A stretch of DNA of 64,000 bases from an uncultured Collinsella sp. (GCA_934654625.1 CAKUGM010000002.1:16553-80552), one strand, 5' to 3'. Counted from the stretch's first letter, positions 35,911-45,659 are shown. Numbers and translations are program-made. Notes: generated by a model not told the origin, from the letters alone.

Positions 35911-37707
35911 TCACTCTTTCGACGGGCCGTGTTCATAGCCAAATAGATACATGTCAATCCAAACGATTATAGAGGATACGATTCCGGCTCCAACCGCATA
36001 TGCGATGTTCTCGGGCGGTAAGCTGGCAATTTCCATAGGGTGCGCAAGACAAAGGAGGGCTATCGCAAGAAGGAGCGGGCATGCGCAGGCGACGTAAAAG
36101 AGCAGGCGAGAGTCCTGTTCCTCATGGTTGGACCATCCTCTATCGAGCAGGCGTGACAGTCCCGCCGCCCCTGCTCCGCAGATAAGGAGCGGGGCGATAA
36201 ACGCCATGTCGATCAGTTCCGGGGCAAGCGTAGCGGCATCAAGGGACCCTCCTGTCGCGCAGGCGAGCAGCGTCAGCTTTCCAAACAGAACGCCGAGCGC
36301 GCACGAGACCCCCGCCTCGACGGGCGAGGCGAGATAAGCGGCCGTGCAGGACCCGACCAGACAGGCTTCGATTGGGAGCTGCGATGTCGCGGCCAGGGCG
36401 CAGGTCACAACAAATGCCGTAGAGGCATGGCGCGAGGTCCGTCCCCATACGAGCCACCACGATGCTGCGCTTGCGGCGGTAAGGGCCAGGGCGGGCAAGG
36501 CGGAGATGAGGGGCGTCGCGTTGACGACCATGGTAAAGAGACCGGCCGCCAACAGGGCCGATCCGATTTGAGGAGCCGCGCCGCCGGCGGCGCCGATGGC
36601 GATGGCGGAGAGTATGGCTGGGAGCTGGGACAGGCCCATGGCATGCAGGATGGCAAATGAAGATCCGGCTACGGAAAGGCCCGATGCGACGGCGCCCAGC
36701 AGCATTCGCGCCCGGGGGTATCGAGTCCCAAGAAGGCCTTTTGCCGGGTCGGTGGGGACGGGCTCGTCATCTTCGACCAGCTCTGCGGGGTCAACCTCGT
36801 CGGAAGTCATGTGCGCTATCATGCGCGCGAGGCTCTTCTTGCCCTGGCGCGCATTGCCCATCTCCGATAAAAACGCGTCGGCGAAGTCTTCTGCACGAGG
36901 GGGTCGGGATTCCGGCGAGGGGGAGAGCACCTGTAAAAGCGCATGTTCCGCAGAGGCGGGAATATCGGGCAAAAGATCGCTCGGCGTCTCGACGCCTGCC
37001 TCGATACGCTCAAGCGAGTCTGCGGGCGTCGCTGCGACAAACGGTTTGTAGCCGCAAAGCGATTCGTAGAGCACGCAGCCGAGTGAGAAAAGATCGGAGC
37101 GCTCGTCTACCGTGGAGCCGTCGAGCTGCTCGGGCGACATATATCCGATGGTTCCGCCTCGTGCGCCACCCCAGCCCGCGGCGCTCGTGAGACACGCCAT
37201 GCCAAAATCGGCGAGTTTGACATGACCGCTATGGTCGATGAGCACATTTGCCGGCTTGATGTCCAAGTGCAGCACGCCGTTTTCGTGCGCGTAGGCAAGC
37301 GCCTGGTACAAGGCGTCGGCGATGTGCGCCTCTTCGTCGTAAGTGAGCGAGTGGCCGTCGACCTGCGCGAGAAACTCCTCAAGTGAAAGCCCGTCTACGT
37401 ACTCCATGACCAGGTATGCAAATGAGGCGTCGTAGGTAAAGTCGATGACCGAGACGATATTGGGGTGCTGCAGCATGCTCGCGGTGCGGGCCTCGGCAAG
37501 TGCCGATGCGGTGGAACCCGTCGGTGCTGCCATGCCTTCCGCGGCAAGGGGGATGCGCTTGATGGCGACGCGCCGCTGCAGGCGCGTGTCGAGGCAGATC
37601 TCGACGCTGCCGAAGCCACCGGTCGCCCGCGTCTCGAGCGGGCGGTAACGGCGCAAAAGAGTTGCGGCGCCGTTTTGCTGCGGGGTATGTTGCGAGAACA
37701 GCGGCAT
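35911..37707 (-). CDS. Multi-span membrane Ser/Thr kinase (PknA-position)
   Basis: 598 residues. Kinase domain ~18-285: TGGFGSVEI loop, VAIKRI, HLDIKPANV, ADFGMACL, GTIGYMSPEQLDG. The C-terminal half has about eight hydrophobic helices (for example GAVASGLSVAGSSFAILHAM, AACLVG-type segments, IVSSIIVWIDMYLFG), without PASTA repeats. It fills the slot where many actinobacteria carry PknA. The ATG at 37707 follows AGGTGA. It is first of the cluster, opposite dnaX. Confidence 0.9.
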   Translation of the reverse strand: MPLFSQHTPQQNGAATLLRRYRPLETRATGGFGSVEICLDTRLQRRVAIKRIPLAAEGMAAPTGSTASALAEARTASMLQHPNIVSVIDFTYDASFAYLVMEYVDGLSLEEFLAQVDGHSLTYDEEAHIADALYQALAYAHENGVLHLDIKPANVLIDHSGHVKLADFGMACLTSAAGWGGARGGTIGYMSPEQLDGSTVDERSDLFSLGCVLYESLCGYKPFVAATPADSLERIEAGVETPSDLLPDIPASAEHALLQVLSPSPESRPPRAEDFADAFLSEMGNARQGKKSLARMIAHMTSDEVDPAELVEDDEPVPTDPAKGLLGTRYPRARMLLGAVASGLSVAGSSFAILHAMGLSQLPAILSAIAIGAAGGAAPQIGSALLAAGLFTMVVNATPLISALPALALTAASAASWWLVWGRTSRHASTAFVVTCALAATSQLPIEACLVGSCTAAYLASPVEAGVSCALGVLFGKLTLLACATGGSLDAATLAPELIDMAFIAPLLICGAGAAGLSRLLDRGWSNHEEQDSRLLFYVACACPLLLAIALLCLAHPMEIASLPPENIAYAVGAGIVSSIIVWIDMYLFGYEHGPSKE

Positions 37708-37854
37708 GAAGTCACCTGGTACGTTTTGAGTTCGGTTCGCGCGCGGTGCGTGCGGGTGTAGTGATTGCCGTTAGTTTAGCACGGTCGCTATGGGTGCTGC
37801 GTCGCGCGACACGGTAGAATAGACCCCGTTACCATTTGAGTTGAGGGAGCATCC

Positions 37855-40314
37855 ATGGAATCGCTCTACAGAAAATATCGCCCTCTTACCTTTGACTCCG
37901 TTGTGGGACAGCGCCACATCGTGTCGACGCTCGAGCACGCGGTGACGGAGGGGCGCCTGTCTCACGCGTACCTGTTTTGCGGTCCGCGCGGTACGGGCAA
38001 GACAACCATGGCGCGCATTTTGGCCAAAGCGCTTTTGTGCCAGCGGGCAGAAGAGGCTCGTGCTCAGGGAGCATCGGGCTGCATGCCCGACGGCACGTGC
38101 TCGGAGTGCGAGGCGATTGCCGCGGGAACGCATCCCGATGTCTACGAGCTCGATGCCGCCTCGCGCACCGGTGTCGACAACGTGCGCGAAGAGATCATCA
38201 ACTCGGTGAGCTTCGCACCCGTGCGCGGTGCCTACAAGGTCTATATCATCGACGAGGTCCACATGCTCTCGCCGGCGGCGTTTAATGCCCTCCTCAAAAC
38301 GCTTGAGGAGCCGCCTGCGCACGTGGTGTTCATCCTGTGCACCACCGATCCGCAAAAGATCTTGGAGACGATCCTTTCTCGCTGCCAGCGTTTTGATTTC
38401 CACCGTATCTCGATGGAGGACATCGAGGGCCGCTTGCGCTACGTGTGCGAGCAGGAGGGGTTTGCGTACGACGAGGAGGCGCTGCAGATCGTTGCGCGCC
38501 ATGCTCGAGGTGGCATGCGCGATGCCCTTTCTACCTTGGAACAGCTTTCTGTTTTTGGCGATGGGGCCGTGCGCGTAGGGGATGCTCGCTCCCTTTTGGG
38601 TGAGGCTTCGGGCGCGGTGCTCACCCAGTTCTCGAATGCCATTGCCAAGCGCGACATCGCGACGCTTTTTGGGTTGGTTCGCGCGCAGGTCGAAGAGGGA
38701 AACGATTTGCTGGAGGTCACGCGCGATCTTGTCTCGCATATGCGCGATGTCTACACGGCGCGTGTGGCGGGTACTGCTTCTGAGCTTTTTGATTGCCCCC
38801 CAGAGAACATTCCCGCTTTGGGTGAGGAGGCGGCACGCTTCGAAACGTCCGATCGCCTCGCACGTATTCTTACGGTGCTTGACGATGCCGCTATCGAGAT
38901 GCGCAACGCCTCTGATGCTCGATTGGTGCTCGAGATCGCCCTCACGCGTCTCTCGCGCCCCGAGACCGATCTGACGCTCGAGGCCCTGGCGGAGCGCTTG
39001 GATATGCTCGAGGCCAAGCTTTCATCCGCCTCCTTTGCGGCTCCTGCCGCGTCGGGCGCCTCCGCCGCCCCGTCGCCTGCGCCAAATCATGGGCAAAAGG
39101 CTGCGTCGCAGGTTGTTGCTGCACCGGCGAGCAAGCCTGCTTCGAATGCGGCTCCCTGGAACAATTCGGCACCGGCGCCCAAGCCTGCCTCGGCGCAGAC
39201 CAAGGCTCGGGATAATTCTGCGTTCGCGATTCCTGTTGCTCACGCCCCTCAGCCGGAACCTTCCGTTTCACGGCCGGCGCCCCAAACGGTGCAGAAGCCC
39301 GCTGTCGCTCCGGCTCCGGCACCCGAGTTCGCTCCTGCTGTCACAAACCCGGCTGCAAAGACCGAGGCGAAGCCATCTGCCGCCGCCGAGCGAGCCGTCG
39401 CCGACGCCCCTCAAACCCCTGCCGTGAAAGACGAGTCCGATCTTCAGCGCAAATGGAATGAGGTGGTGAAACGCGTGACGGCGCATAAGGCCTCGCGCGG
39501 CGCCTTGCTGCTCCATGCTCGCGCGCAGTCCGATGATGGGTCGCGTTTGGCCATCGAGCTTCCTGCGGGCTCTGTCTTTGCCATGAAGATGCTGCAGCGA
39601 GCGGATTCCTCCGAGGCTATCGTGCCGGTGGTTTGCGAGATCTTCGGTTCGCGAACCGTCGAGTACGTCATGCCCGGCGCTCAAAAGCTGCAGGCTGCGA
39701 AGGCACCTTCTGCCGAGGTATCCTTGCCTTCCGAATCTGTATCCAACGCCGGGGAGCAACCCGCCCCTGCATCGGCCCCCGTGACCGCCGCTCCCACTGC
39801 AGCCTTGTCACCTGCGGTCGCTGGGCCCGAGACCGCCAAGCCTGCTCCCGCGCCCGCTCAAGTCGTGCCGGCGCCTGCTGCCCCGGCACCCAAATCGCCG
39901 TTCCAGCCCCCTGTTGCCGCGCCTGCCCCCGTTGTCCCCGAGCCAGCCGCACCTGCTGCAGCTCCCGCACCCGCAATTCCCGCAAACGACCCGAGCGAAC
40001 AAGCGCCCTGGGAAGAAGAAGATCAGGTTCCCTACGACGACTCCATGATCGCTGGCTCCGATGTCGAGGAGCCTCCTTTTGACGAGCCCGCTCCCCAGTC
40101 TGTTGCCTCGGCTTTTGCCGCCCCTGTAACTTCTGCCGCGACGACCGCTGCTCCAGAGGAGCGCCCTGCCCCGGCCCATACCTCGCCATTTGCTGCCAGC
40201 CCCTTTGGCGACGTCATAGCGCAAGACACCCGGCCGCAAACTCTTGAAGAAGGAAAAGACCTGCTCAATAGCGTTTTTGGAGACGGGGTCGTTTTCAAGC
40301 CTGCCGACGAATAG
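37855..40314 (+). CDS. dnaX: DNA polymerase III gamma/tau subunit
   Basis: 819 residues. AAA+ clamp-loader ATPase: Walker A GPRGTGKTT, zinc cysteines in CMPDGTCSEC, VYIIDEVHML Walker B and SRCQRFDF sensor 1. After the clamp-loader core (~370 residues) comes a very long Pro/Ala/Val-rich region and a short C-terminal part, the tau region that joins the polymerase and helicase. No frameshift signal for a shorter gamma form is evident. The ATG at 37855 follows GAGGGAG. recR and ybaB, often next to dnaX, are 13 kb away. Confidence 0.95.
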   Translation: MESLYRKYRPLTFDSVVGQRHIVSTLEHAVTEGRLSHAYLFCGPRGTGKTTMARILAKALLCQRAEEARAQGASGCMPDGTCSECEAIAAGTHPDVYELDAASRTGVDNVREEIINSVSFAPVRGAYKVYIIDEVHMLSPAAFNALLKTLEEPPAHVVFILCTTDPQKILETILSRCQRFDFHRISMEDIEGRLRYVCEQEGFAYDEEALQIVARHARGGMRDALSTLEQLSVFGDGAVRVGDARSLLGEASGAVLTQFSNAIAKRDIATLFGLVRAQVEEGNDLLEVTRDLVSHMRDVYTARVAGTASELFDCPPENIPALGEEAARFETSDRLARILTVLDDAAIEMRNASDARLVLEIALTRLSRPETDLTLEALAERLDMLEAKLSSASFAAPAASGASAAPSPAPNHGQKAASQVVAAPASKPASNAAPWNNSAPAPKPASAQTKARDNSAFAIPVAHAPQPEPSVSRPAPQTVQKPAVAPAPAPEFAPAVTNPAAKTEAKPSAAAERAVADAPQTPAVKDESDLQRKWNEVVKRVTAHKASRGALLLHARAQSDDGSRLAIELPAGSVFAMKMLQRADSSEAIVPVVCEIFGSRTVEYVMPGAQKLQAAKAPSAEVSLPSESVSNAGEQPAPASAPVTAAPTAALSPAVAGPETAKPAPAPAQVVPAPAAPAPKSPFQPPVAAPAPVVPEPAAPAAAPAPAIPANDPSEQAPWEEEDQVPYDDSMIAGSDVEEPPFDEPAPQSVASAFAAPVTSAATTAAPEERPAPAHTSPFAASPFGDVIAQDTRPQTLEEGKDLLNSVFGDGVVFKPADE

Positions 40315-40345
40315 GCAAGAGGTTCTTCAACGCATATATACATAA

Positions 40346-40382
40346 GTGCGCCCGGCCATATCTCGAGTATGGTCGGGCGCAC
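40346..40382. terminator. Hairpin between convergent dnaX and rpiR-type genes
   Basis: 15-bp stem GTGCGCCCGGCCATA / TATGGTCGGGCGCAC with one wobble pair. T-rich sequence is weak on both sides, so a bidirectional terminator is likely but not certain. Confidence 0.6.
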
Positions 40383-40419
40383 ATGCGATAAGAAACGGAA
40401 TCGGTTCGATGCCTCGTTA

Positions 40420-41268
40420 TCAGTGGTCTTCCTTGGTGGTGCTGATGATCGTGCGGATACGGCTCAGCGATTCGGAGGAGCTGGGATTGCGGAACATCAG
40501 CGTGGTGTAGAGCGAATCGATGATGGCGAGCTGCGGGTAGCGGCTGGAGAGCGACTCGGAGCGGTAGCCCGTTTCTTCCGACGTGGAGACAAAGGTCACG
40601 TCGGCGAATTCGGAGATCTTTGCGTTGGGGTAGCTCGTGATCACGATAACCTTTCCGCCCACGCTTTTGACCATGCGCGCCACGGTGAGCATCTCTTTGG
40701 TGACGCCCGTGTGCGTGACCACGAAGGCGCAGTCCTCGGGACGCGTGAGCGAGGCGTGCATGAGTTGCATATGAGAGTCCATGATGAAATGACAGTTGAT
40801 GGGAGAGCGCAGGAACTTCTGATATGCGTCGAGTGCCACGACGGCTGATTCGCCGCAACCGTAGAACGAGACCACGCGGGCATTCGTGAGATATTCGAGA
40901 GCCTTTTCCAGGTCATCCCCGCGGATCATCGCGAGCGTGTCGGAAAGCGAGGTCGCCGAGGAATGAAATACCTTTTTTGCGATATCGAGGGCGCTATCGT
41001 CGGGGCGGACGTTCTCGTGAATCGAGATCTCGGGGTCGAATTCCTCCGAGAGCAGGTTATTGCGGAAGTCGCGAAATCCGTTATAACCCAAGCTGCGCGT
41101 GAACTTAAAGACCGTTGAATCGGCGATGTCGAGCGTGTTGGACATCTCCGAGATGGTCATGCGCGATGCGGCGCGCGGGTCGTCGAGGATAAAGCGCCCG
41201 ATTTTTTGCTCTTTGGCGGAAAGGTTGGGCATGAGGGATTTGATTTTTAGTAAAACGGCGTCGGCCAT
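40420..41268 (-). CDS. RpiR/MurR-family sugar-phosphate-sensing regulator
   Basis: 282 residues. HTH_6 domain in residues ~1-75 (LSAKEQKIGRFILDDP, ADSTVFKFTRSLGYNGFRDF) and a SIS domain ~110-260 (VSFYGCGESAVVALDAYQKF, VVTHTGVTKEMLTVARMVKS) that would bind a phosphosugar. The family includes HexR (Entner-Doudoroff control), MurR and GntR-like activators. It is divergent from the PTS operon. Its promoter region shares AT-rich words with the PTS and dehydratase/gnd promoters, so it probably controls all of them and itself. The ATG at 41268 has AGGAGC upstream. Confidence 0.88.
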   Translation of the reverse strand: MADAVLLKIKSLMPNLSAKEQKIGRFILDDPRAASRMTISEMSNTLDIADSTVFKFTRSLGYNGFRDFRNNLLSEEFDPEISIHENVRPDDSALDIAKKVFHSSATSLSDTLAMIRGDDLEKALEYLTNARVVSFYGCGESAVVALDAYQKFLRSPINCHFIMDSHMQLMHASLTRPEDCAFVVTHTGVTKEMLTVARMVKSVGGKVIVITSYPNAKISEFADVTFVSTSEETGYRSESLSSRYPQLAIIDSLYTTLMFRNPSSSESLSRIRTIISTTKEDH

Positions 41269-41316
41269 CGGTGCTCCTGGTCAGAAAAAACTCATTTCTC
41301 ATACGGCAGTGTAGAC

Positions 41317-41730
41317 CGAAACCAAAAGAAAGCATGCTGTCGACAAAAATTTTTCGATGAGTTGCATTCCAGGCGATTGAACGGTGCTCACTTATATATA
41401 TGTATGTGGATTTGTTAAAGCAATTACCAACAGTATTGGCAGGTAATTGGCTGTATAGGGGGTTGCATAATGCTGTTTTGACCATAGGGGATGGCCAGGC
41501 GATAAAAGAAGCGCAATAGAAGGTTTCGATGACAAAAGAGCGATATTTCGAAACCAAAACAAAAAATGTTTTTTCCAACACCCTAAGATATCAAATTAAA
41601 TAATTATAATTCCCCAACCGTTTACCTTCAATAAAATTTCTGTGAACGATGTGTTACATACCGTTTGCCGGAAAATCAAAATTAAATATATGAATGAATC
41701 GTGTTTGCTCATAAAATTTTTTTTCGAAAG
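41317..41730. promoter_or_regulatory. Divergent rpiR-type/PTS promoter region with repeated operator words
   Basis: The 560-bp gap 41269-41828 is AT-rich and holds no gene. CGAAACCAAAA occurs at 41317-41327 and 41549-41559. GACAAAAATTTTTCGA at 41342-41357 recurs almost exactly at 52726 in the dehydratase/gnd promoter region. TTTCGAAA occurs at 41546-41553 and 41722-41729. TATAAT at 41605-41610 may be the plus-strand -10. These look like binding sites of the RpiR-type protein. Confidence 0.6.
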
Positions 41731-41828
41731 GCACGGAGTCTGTCTGTTGGCGCAGCGTCGGACTTCGTGAAAGAGGGAGCGGGTTAAAGAGACCCCGATC
41801 CCAGAAAGAGGAGAGAAAGGAAGAGCCA

Positions 41829-42617
41829 ATGAGTGTCGTTCAAGCACTGCTGATTGCACTTTTCGTCGCAGCAGTCGAGTCGCGTGCCCTCGGCTACGCA
41901 ACCCTTACCATGCGCTTCTCGCCGCTGATGGCGGGTTTCGTGGTTGGTCTTGTTCTGGGCAACATGCCCCTCGCAATGACCACGGTTGCAACCATTCAGC
42001 TTATCTACATGGGCGTTGTCGCCCCCGGTGGCGCTATGCCGTCCGAGCCCTGCATCGCTTCCGCGATGGCAGTTTCCACGGTTATCGTCGGTAACCTCAA
42101 GCCTGAGGCCGCCGTCGCCATCGCCGTGCCTGTCGGCCTGCTGGGCAGCTACCTGTATCAGCTCCGCTTCTTCATGAACACCTTCGCGGTCACCAAGATG
42201 GATGCCTGCGCCGTCAAGGCTGACTCTCGTGGTCTTGCCATGTGGATCGGCCTCATGCCCACCATCTTCTCCTTCGTGCTGTTCGTGCCCCTGATGTTCG
42301 TCGCTCTGTACCTCGGCGCTCCCGTGGTCTCCAGCTTCATGGACACCATTTCCAACGGCCCTGTGCTCCACGTGCTCAGCACCGTCGGTGGCGGCCTTGC
42401 TGCTCTCGGTATCGCCATCACCATGCATGTCATCGGCAACCGCAAGCTGCTGCCGTTCTTCTTCCTGGCTTACTTCATGCAGGTGTTTGCCAACATGCTC
42501 AACACGCAGCTGACTGCTGTTAAGGGTAGCTTCAGCGTTCCGATGATCTTCTGGGCCATCATTGGCGTGATCATCGCTGTCGTCTACGAGCAGCTCACCG
42601 AGAAGTCCGCTGAGTAA
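41829..42617 (+). CDS. Mannose-family PTS transporter subunit EIIC
   Basis: 262 residues, polytopic. EIIC with EIID forms the membrane channel of mannose/sorbose-type PTS. Landmarks are MTTVATIQLIYMGVV, the GGAMPSEP loop, and the helix PVGLLGSYLYQL. The ATG at 41829 has a strong site (AGGAGAGAAAGGAAGAG). It is the first gene of an operon (IIC, IID, IIA, IIB, dehydrogenase). Substrate is not readable; the neighbourhood points to a sugar acid. Confidence 0.93.
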   Translation: MSVVQALLIALFVAAVESRALGYATLTMRFSPLMAGFVVGLVLGNMPLAMTTVATIQLIYMGVVAPGGAMPSEPCIASAMAVSTVIVGNLKPEAAVAIAVPVGLLGSYLYQLRFFMNTFAVTKMDACAVKADSRGLAMWIGLMPTIFSFVLFVPLMFVALYLGAPVVSSFMDTISNGPVLHVLSTVGGGLAALGIAITMHVIGNRKLLPFFFLAYFMQVFANMLNTQLTAVKGSFSVPMIFWAIIGVIIAVVYEQLTEKSAE

Positions 42618-42653
42618 CAACCCTTCTAGATTAAAGAAAGGATGGGAATACGC

Positions 42654-43610
42654 ATGAGCGAAGAGATTTTGAACGAAGCTGTGGCTGAGGCCCCGCTTTC
42701 TCAGGATTATCACGATTACCTCAACGAGGACGGCCAGATCGTCGCCGATCCCCGTCTGATGCTGGGCGAGGAGAACAAGCCCGAGGAGATCACCACGAAG
42801 GACCTGCTTAAGGTTTGGTTCCGCTGGTGGTGGTGCAACGAGGTCCCGCACTCCTTCGACCGCATGGTTGCTCCTTCCCTCACCTTCGGCCTGATGCCGG
42901 TTCTGAAGAAGCTCTACAAGAACCCCATCATGCTCGGCGAGGCTTATCAGCGTCACCTCCAGTTCTTCAACACCCAGGCTGTCTGGGGCGGCGGCATCAT
43001 CTCCGGTATCACCGTCTCTCTCGAGGAGGAGCGCGCTAAGGCTCTGAACGAGGGCGACGTGGATGGTGCCATCGATGCTTCCATGATCCAGAACACCAAG
43101 ATCGGTCTGATGGGCCCGCTCGCCGGCATTGGCGACTCCATCGACTCCGGTACCGTCCAGTACATCTTCATCGCTCTGTTCCTGGGTATGGCCCAGGAGG
43201 GCAGCTGGCTCGGCGCCGTTCTGCCGTTCGTTTGCTTTGCTACCGCAACCTTCATCTACGGCTTCCTGTTCACCAAGATGGGCTACACCATGGGCCGTCG
43301 TGCCGCGCTCGAGATCATGAAGGGCGGCAAGATTAAGTCGATCATCAACGCCCTTGGTGTTTTGGGTCTGTTCATGATGGGTATCATGGCTGCGAAGTAC
43401 GTTACCCTGTCCACCCCGCTCGCTTGGGAGATGTCCGGTAAGGCGTTCAACCTCCAGGGCATCCTCGACGGCATCCTGCCCGGTATCCTCCCGCTGTGCG
43501 CAGTTCTGGGCCTGTTCTTCTTCTTCCAGAAGCAGGGCATGAAGGTTACCAAGGCTATGCTTGGCTTCACCGCCATCCTGATCGTCCTCGGTGCTATCGG
43601 CCTTCTCTAA
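42654..43610 (+). CDS. Mannose-family PTS transporter subunit EIID
   Basis: 318 residues. Family landmarks are NTQAVWGGGIISGITVSLEE, KIGLMGPLAGIGDSI and a C-terminal cluster of helices (GILPGILPLCAVLGLFFFF). An in-frame ATG at 42642 touches the ribosome site AAAGG, so I choose the ATG at 42654, 8 nt after AGGATGGG. It pairs with EIIC from the gene 36 nt upstream. Confidence 0.93.
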   Translation: MSEEILNEAVAEAPLSQDYHDYLNEDGQIVADPRLMLGEENKPEEITTKDLLKVWFRWWWCNEVPHSFDRMVAPSLTFGLMPVLKKLYKNPIMLGEAYQRHLQFFNTQAVWGGGIISGITVSLEEERAKALNEGDVDGAIDASMIQNTKIGLMGPLAGIGDSIDSGTVQYIFIALFLGMAQEGSWLGAVLPFVCFATATFIYGFLFTKMGYTMGRRAALEIMKGGKIKSIINALGVLGLFMMGIMAAKYVTLSTPLAWEMSGKAFNLQGILDGILPGILPLCAVLGLFFFFQKQGMKVTKAMLGFTAILIVLGAIGLL

Positions 43611-43623
43611 GGAGTATCTCGGA

Positions 43624-44043
43624 ATGCTGAACAAGGTTCTTATCATTACGCACGGTCTCTTTGGCATCGAGCTGAAGAAGTCCGCTGAGATGATCATGGG
43701 CGAGCAGGAGAACGTTGAGGCTCTTGGTCTGATCCCTGGTCAGTCCGTCGACGAGCTCCACGCTCAGGCACTTGAGATCGTCAAGAAGAACGAGGCTGAC
43801 GGCTTTCACACCGTGGTCATGGTTGACCTCATGGGTGGTTCCCCCAGCAACGTCGCTCTTATGACGTGCCTCAAGGAGGTCGACTGTGACGTACTCGTCG
43901 GTGTCAACATGCCGATGCTGATCGCTGCCATTTCCGGCCTGACCTTCCAGGAGGACTCGGAGCTTGCCGAGAGCGCCTTCGCCGAGGGCCAGAACGGTAT
44001 GTGGCTGATCAACCATGCTGAGAAGAAGCACGCACAAGCCTAA
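43624..44043 (+). CDS. Mannose-family PTS subunit EIIA
   Basis: 139 residues, cytosolic. The phosphorylated histidine is in the first strand (VLIITHGLFG, His9). VVMVDLMGGSPSN and VGVNMPMLIAA are typical EIIA-Man segments. It takes phosphate from HPr and passes it to EIIB. The ATG at 43624 follows AAGGAG; the frame opens earlier but inside the EIID gene. Confidence 0.93.
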   Translation: MLNKVLIITHGLFGIELKKSAEMIMGEQENVEALGLIPGQSVDELHAQALEIVKKNEADGFHTVVMVDLMGGSPSNVALMTCLKEVDCDVLVGVNMPMLIAAISGLTFQEDSELAESAFAEGQNGMWLINHAEKKHAQA

Positions 44044-44055
44044 GGAGTACTAAAC

Positions 44056-44547
44056 ATGGCAGAAATCACCCTCGCTCGCATCGATGACCGTCTGGTTCAC
44101 GGCCAGGTCATGCAGGTCTGGACTAAGGGCCATGGCACCAACGCCGCCTACGTCATCGATGACGCCACCGCCGCTGATGAGTTCATGAAGGAGATCTACG
44201 AGTCCACCCAGTCCACGGGCGGCCTCGCCATCAAGGTCTTCTCTTCCGACTCCATCGTTGACGAGTGGAACAAGAACCAGTTCGGCGACGACAATGTTGC
44301 TCTGATCTTCAAGAGCATCGCGTACGCCAAGAAGGCCGTTGACGGCGGCGTGCCTATCAAGGAGCTGAACGTTGGTGGCATCGCCATCAAGCCCGGCACC
44401 ACGAAGGTCATCGAGTCCGTTGGTCTTTCCAAGGACGACGCTGAGCTCTGCAAGGCTCTCGACGCTGCTGGCGTCAAGGTCTACTTCCAGAAGATTCCTT
44501 CTTCTGAGAACGTTTCTCTGTCCGCTGCACTCGCAAAGATGGGCTAG
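44056..44547 (+). CDS. Mannose/sorbose-family PTS subunit EIIB
   Basis: 163 residues, cytosolic. The active histidine lies in RIDDRLVHGQVMQ (His15), followed by AYVIDDATAADEF and the ELNVGGIAIKPG turn. It phosphorylates the imported sugar. AAGGAG lies 9 nt before the ATG. Separate A and B genes, as here, are typical for sorbose, gluconate and glucosaminate-type systems. Confidence 0.93.
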   Translation: MAEITLARIDDRLVHGQVMQVWTKGHGTNAAYVIDDATAADEFMKEIYESTQSTGGLAIKVFSSDSIVDEWNKNQFGDDNVALIFKSIAYAKKAVDGGVPIKELNVGGIAIKPGTTKVIESVGLSKDDAELCKALDAAGVKVYFQKIPSSENVSLSAALAKMG

Positions 44548-44555
44548 TTCAAAAC

Positions 44556-45545
44556 ATGGATTACCGTATCGCAATCGTTAACTCTTCTTCCTTCGGCACC
44601 CGCTTCCCCGATCAGATGGATCGTCTCCGCAAGATCGGTGAGGTCGAGCGCGTCCGCGTTGCCGGCACGTGCTGCGGTGCTGAGCTCGCTAAGGCTCTCG
44701 AGGGCTTTAACGTTGTCATCTCTTCGGTGACTCCGTTCTTCGACAAGGAGTTCTTCGAGAACAAGCGCGATCTTGTCCTGCTTTCCCGTCATGGTATCGG
44801 TTACAACAACATCGATATCCCCGCTGCCGAAGAGGCTGGCTGCCTCGTCACGACCGTTTCCCCGCTCGTTGAGCGCGACCCGGTCGCCGAGGGTGCCGTC
44901 GCTATCCTGCTCGATGCCATGCGTCGCGTGAGCGATTCCCATGTCGCCGCCAACGAGGGCCGTTGGGCTGAGCGCGCAAGCTTCGTCGGTAACGGCCTTT
45001 CGGGTAAGACCCTGGGCATCATCGGCTGCGGCAACATCGGTTCTCGCGTTGTCGAGATTCTTGCTCGCGGCTATGACATGAAGGTTCTTGCTTGCGATCC
45101 CGTTCATCATGACGACTGGGCTGCTAAGCTCGGCGTTCCCTTTGAGTACACCGATGTCGACACGGTTGTTGCCAACTGCGACGTCCTGACGCTCAATGCC
45201 GACCTTAACCCCACGTCCTTCCACATCCTGAACGCCGATGCGTTCTCCAAGATGAAGAAGGGCTGCTACGTCGTCAACAACGCTCGTGCCGACCTCATCG
45301 ATCAGCCTGCTATGCTCGCTGCTCTCGAGGACGGTACGGTCAAGGCTCTGGCTATCGACGTTATGCACGACGAGCCGCCGCTGCCCGACGATCCGTACTT
45401 CAACCATCCTCAGGTTCTCGTTTGCCCGCACATCTCCGCTTACACGGAGGAAGGCCTGCGCGGCATGGGCGAGAAGTGCGTGGGTGACGTTGAGCGCTTC
45501 GTCAACGGCGAGGCTCCGGTTAACGCCAAGACCAAGCTTGCGTAA
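44556..45545 (+). CDS. D-isomer-specific 2-hydroxyacid dehydrogenase
   Basis: 329 residues. NAD-binding Rossmann motif LGIIGCGNIGSR, the substrate arginine in VNNARADLID, the acidic residue in MHDEPPLPDD, and the catalytic histidine in PHISAYT. Family members interconvert 2-oxo and 2-hydroxy acids. It starts 8 nt after EIIB, with only a weak ribosome site, so it is probably translationally coupled. Its position at the end of a PTS operon suggests that it oxidises or reduces an intermediate of the same sugar; the exact reaction is open. Confidence 0.9.
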   Translation: MDYRIAIVNSSSFGTRFPDQMDRLRKIGEVERVRVAGTCCGAELAKALEGFNVVISSVTPFFDKEFFENKRDLVLLSRHGIGYNNIDIPAAEEAGCLVTTVSPLVERDPVAEGAVAILLDAMRRVSDSHVAANEGRWAERASFVGNGLSGKTLGIIGCGNIGSRVVEILARGYDMKVLACDPVHHDDWAAKLGVPFEYTDVDTVVANCDVLTLNADLNPTSFHILNADAFSKMKKGCYVVNNARADLIDQPAMLAALEDGTVKALAIDVMHDEPPLPDDPYFNHPQVLVCPHISAYTEEGLRGMGEKCVGDVERFVNGEAPVNAKTKLA

Positions 45546-45556
45546 GGTGCACTGAC

Positions 45557-45595
45557 ATCCGCATCTCCTGGCCCTGGCTGGGGGATGCGGATTTT
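45557..45595 (+). terminator. Hairpin at the end of the PTS operon
   Basis: 12-bp stem ATCCGCATCTCC / GGGGATGCGGAT (one wobble pair) with a 12-nt loop, followed by TTTAATTT. It probably ends or attenuates the PTS transcript. Confidence 0.7.
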
Positions 45596-45623
45596 AATTT
45601 CGAAATTAATCGAAATTATTTCG
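45596..45623 (+). promoter_or_regulatory. Two operator-like palindromes before the HAD operon
   Basis: AATTTCGAAATT (45596-45607) and CGAAAT-T-ATTTCG (45611-45623). The word CGAAATTATTT is identical to part of the operator candidate at 52647-52664. It suggests that this operon is controlled by the same RpiR-type protein. Confidence 0.6.
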
Positions 45624-45659
45624 TAATTAGCCCCATCAAAATCGAAATTTGGAGGGAAA

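Noticed and set aside
37855..40314. Programmed frameshift in dnaX producing a short gamma subunit
   Set aside because: No A-rich slippery heptamer with downstream hairpin was evident at the end of the ATPase core.
41784..43697. 637-codon minus-strand open frame opposite the PTS genes
   Set aside because: Antisense shadow; EIIC and EIID have clear family motifs and ribosome sites.
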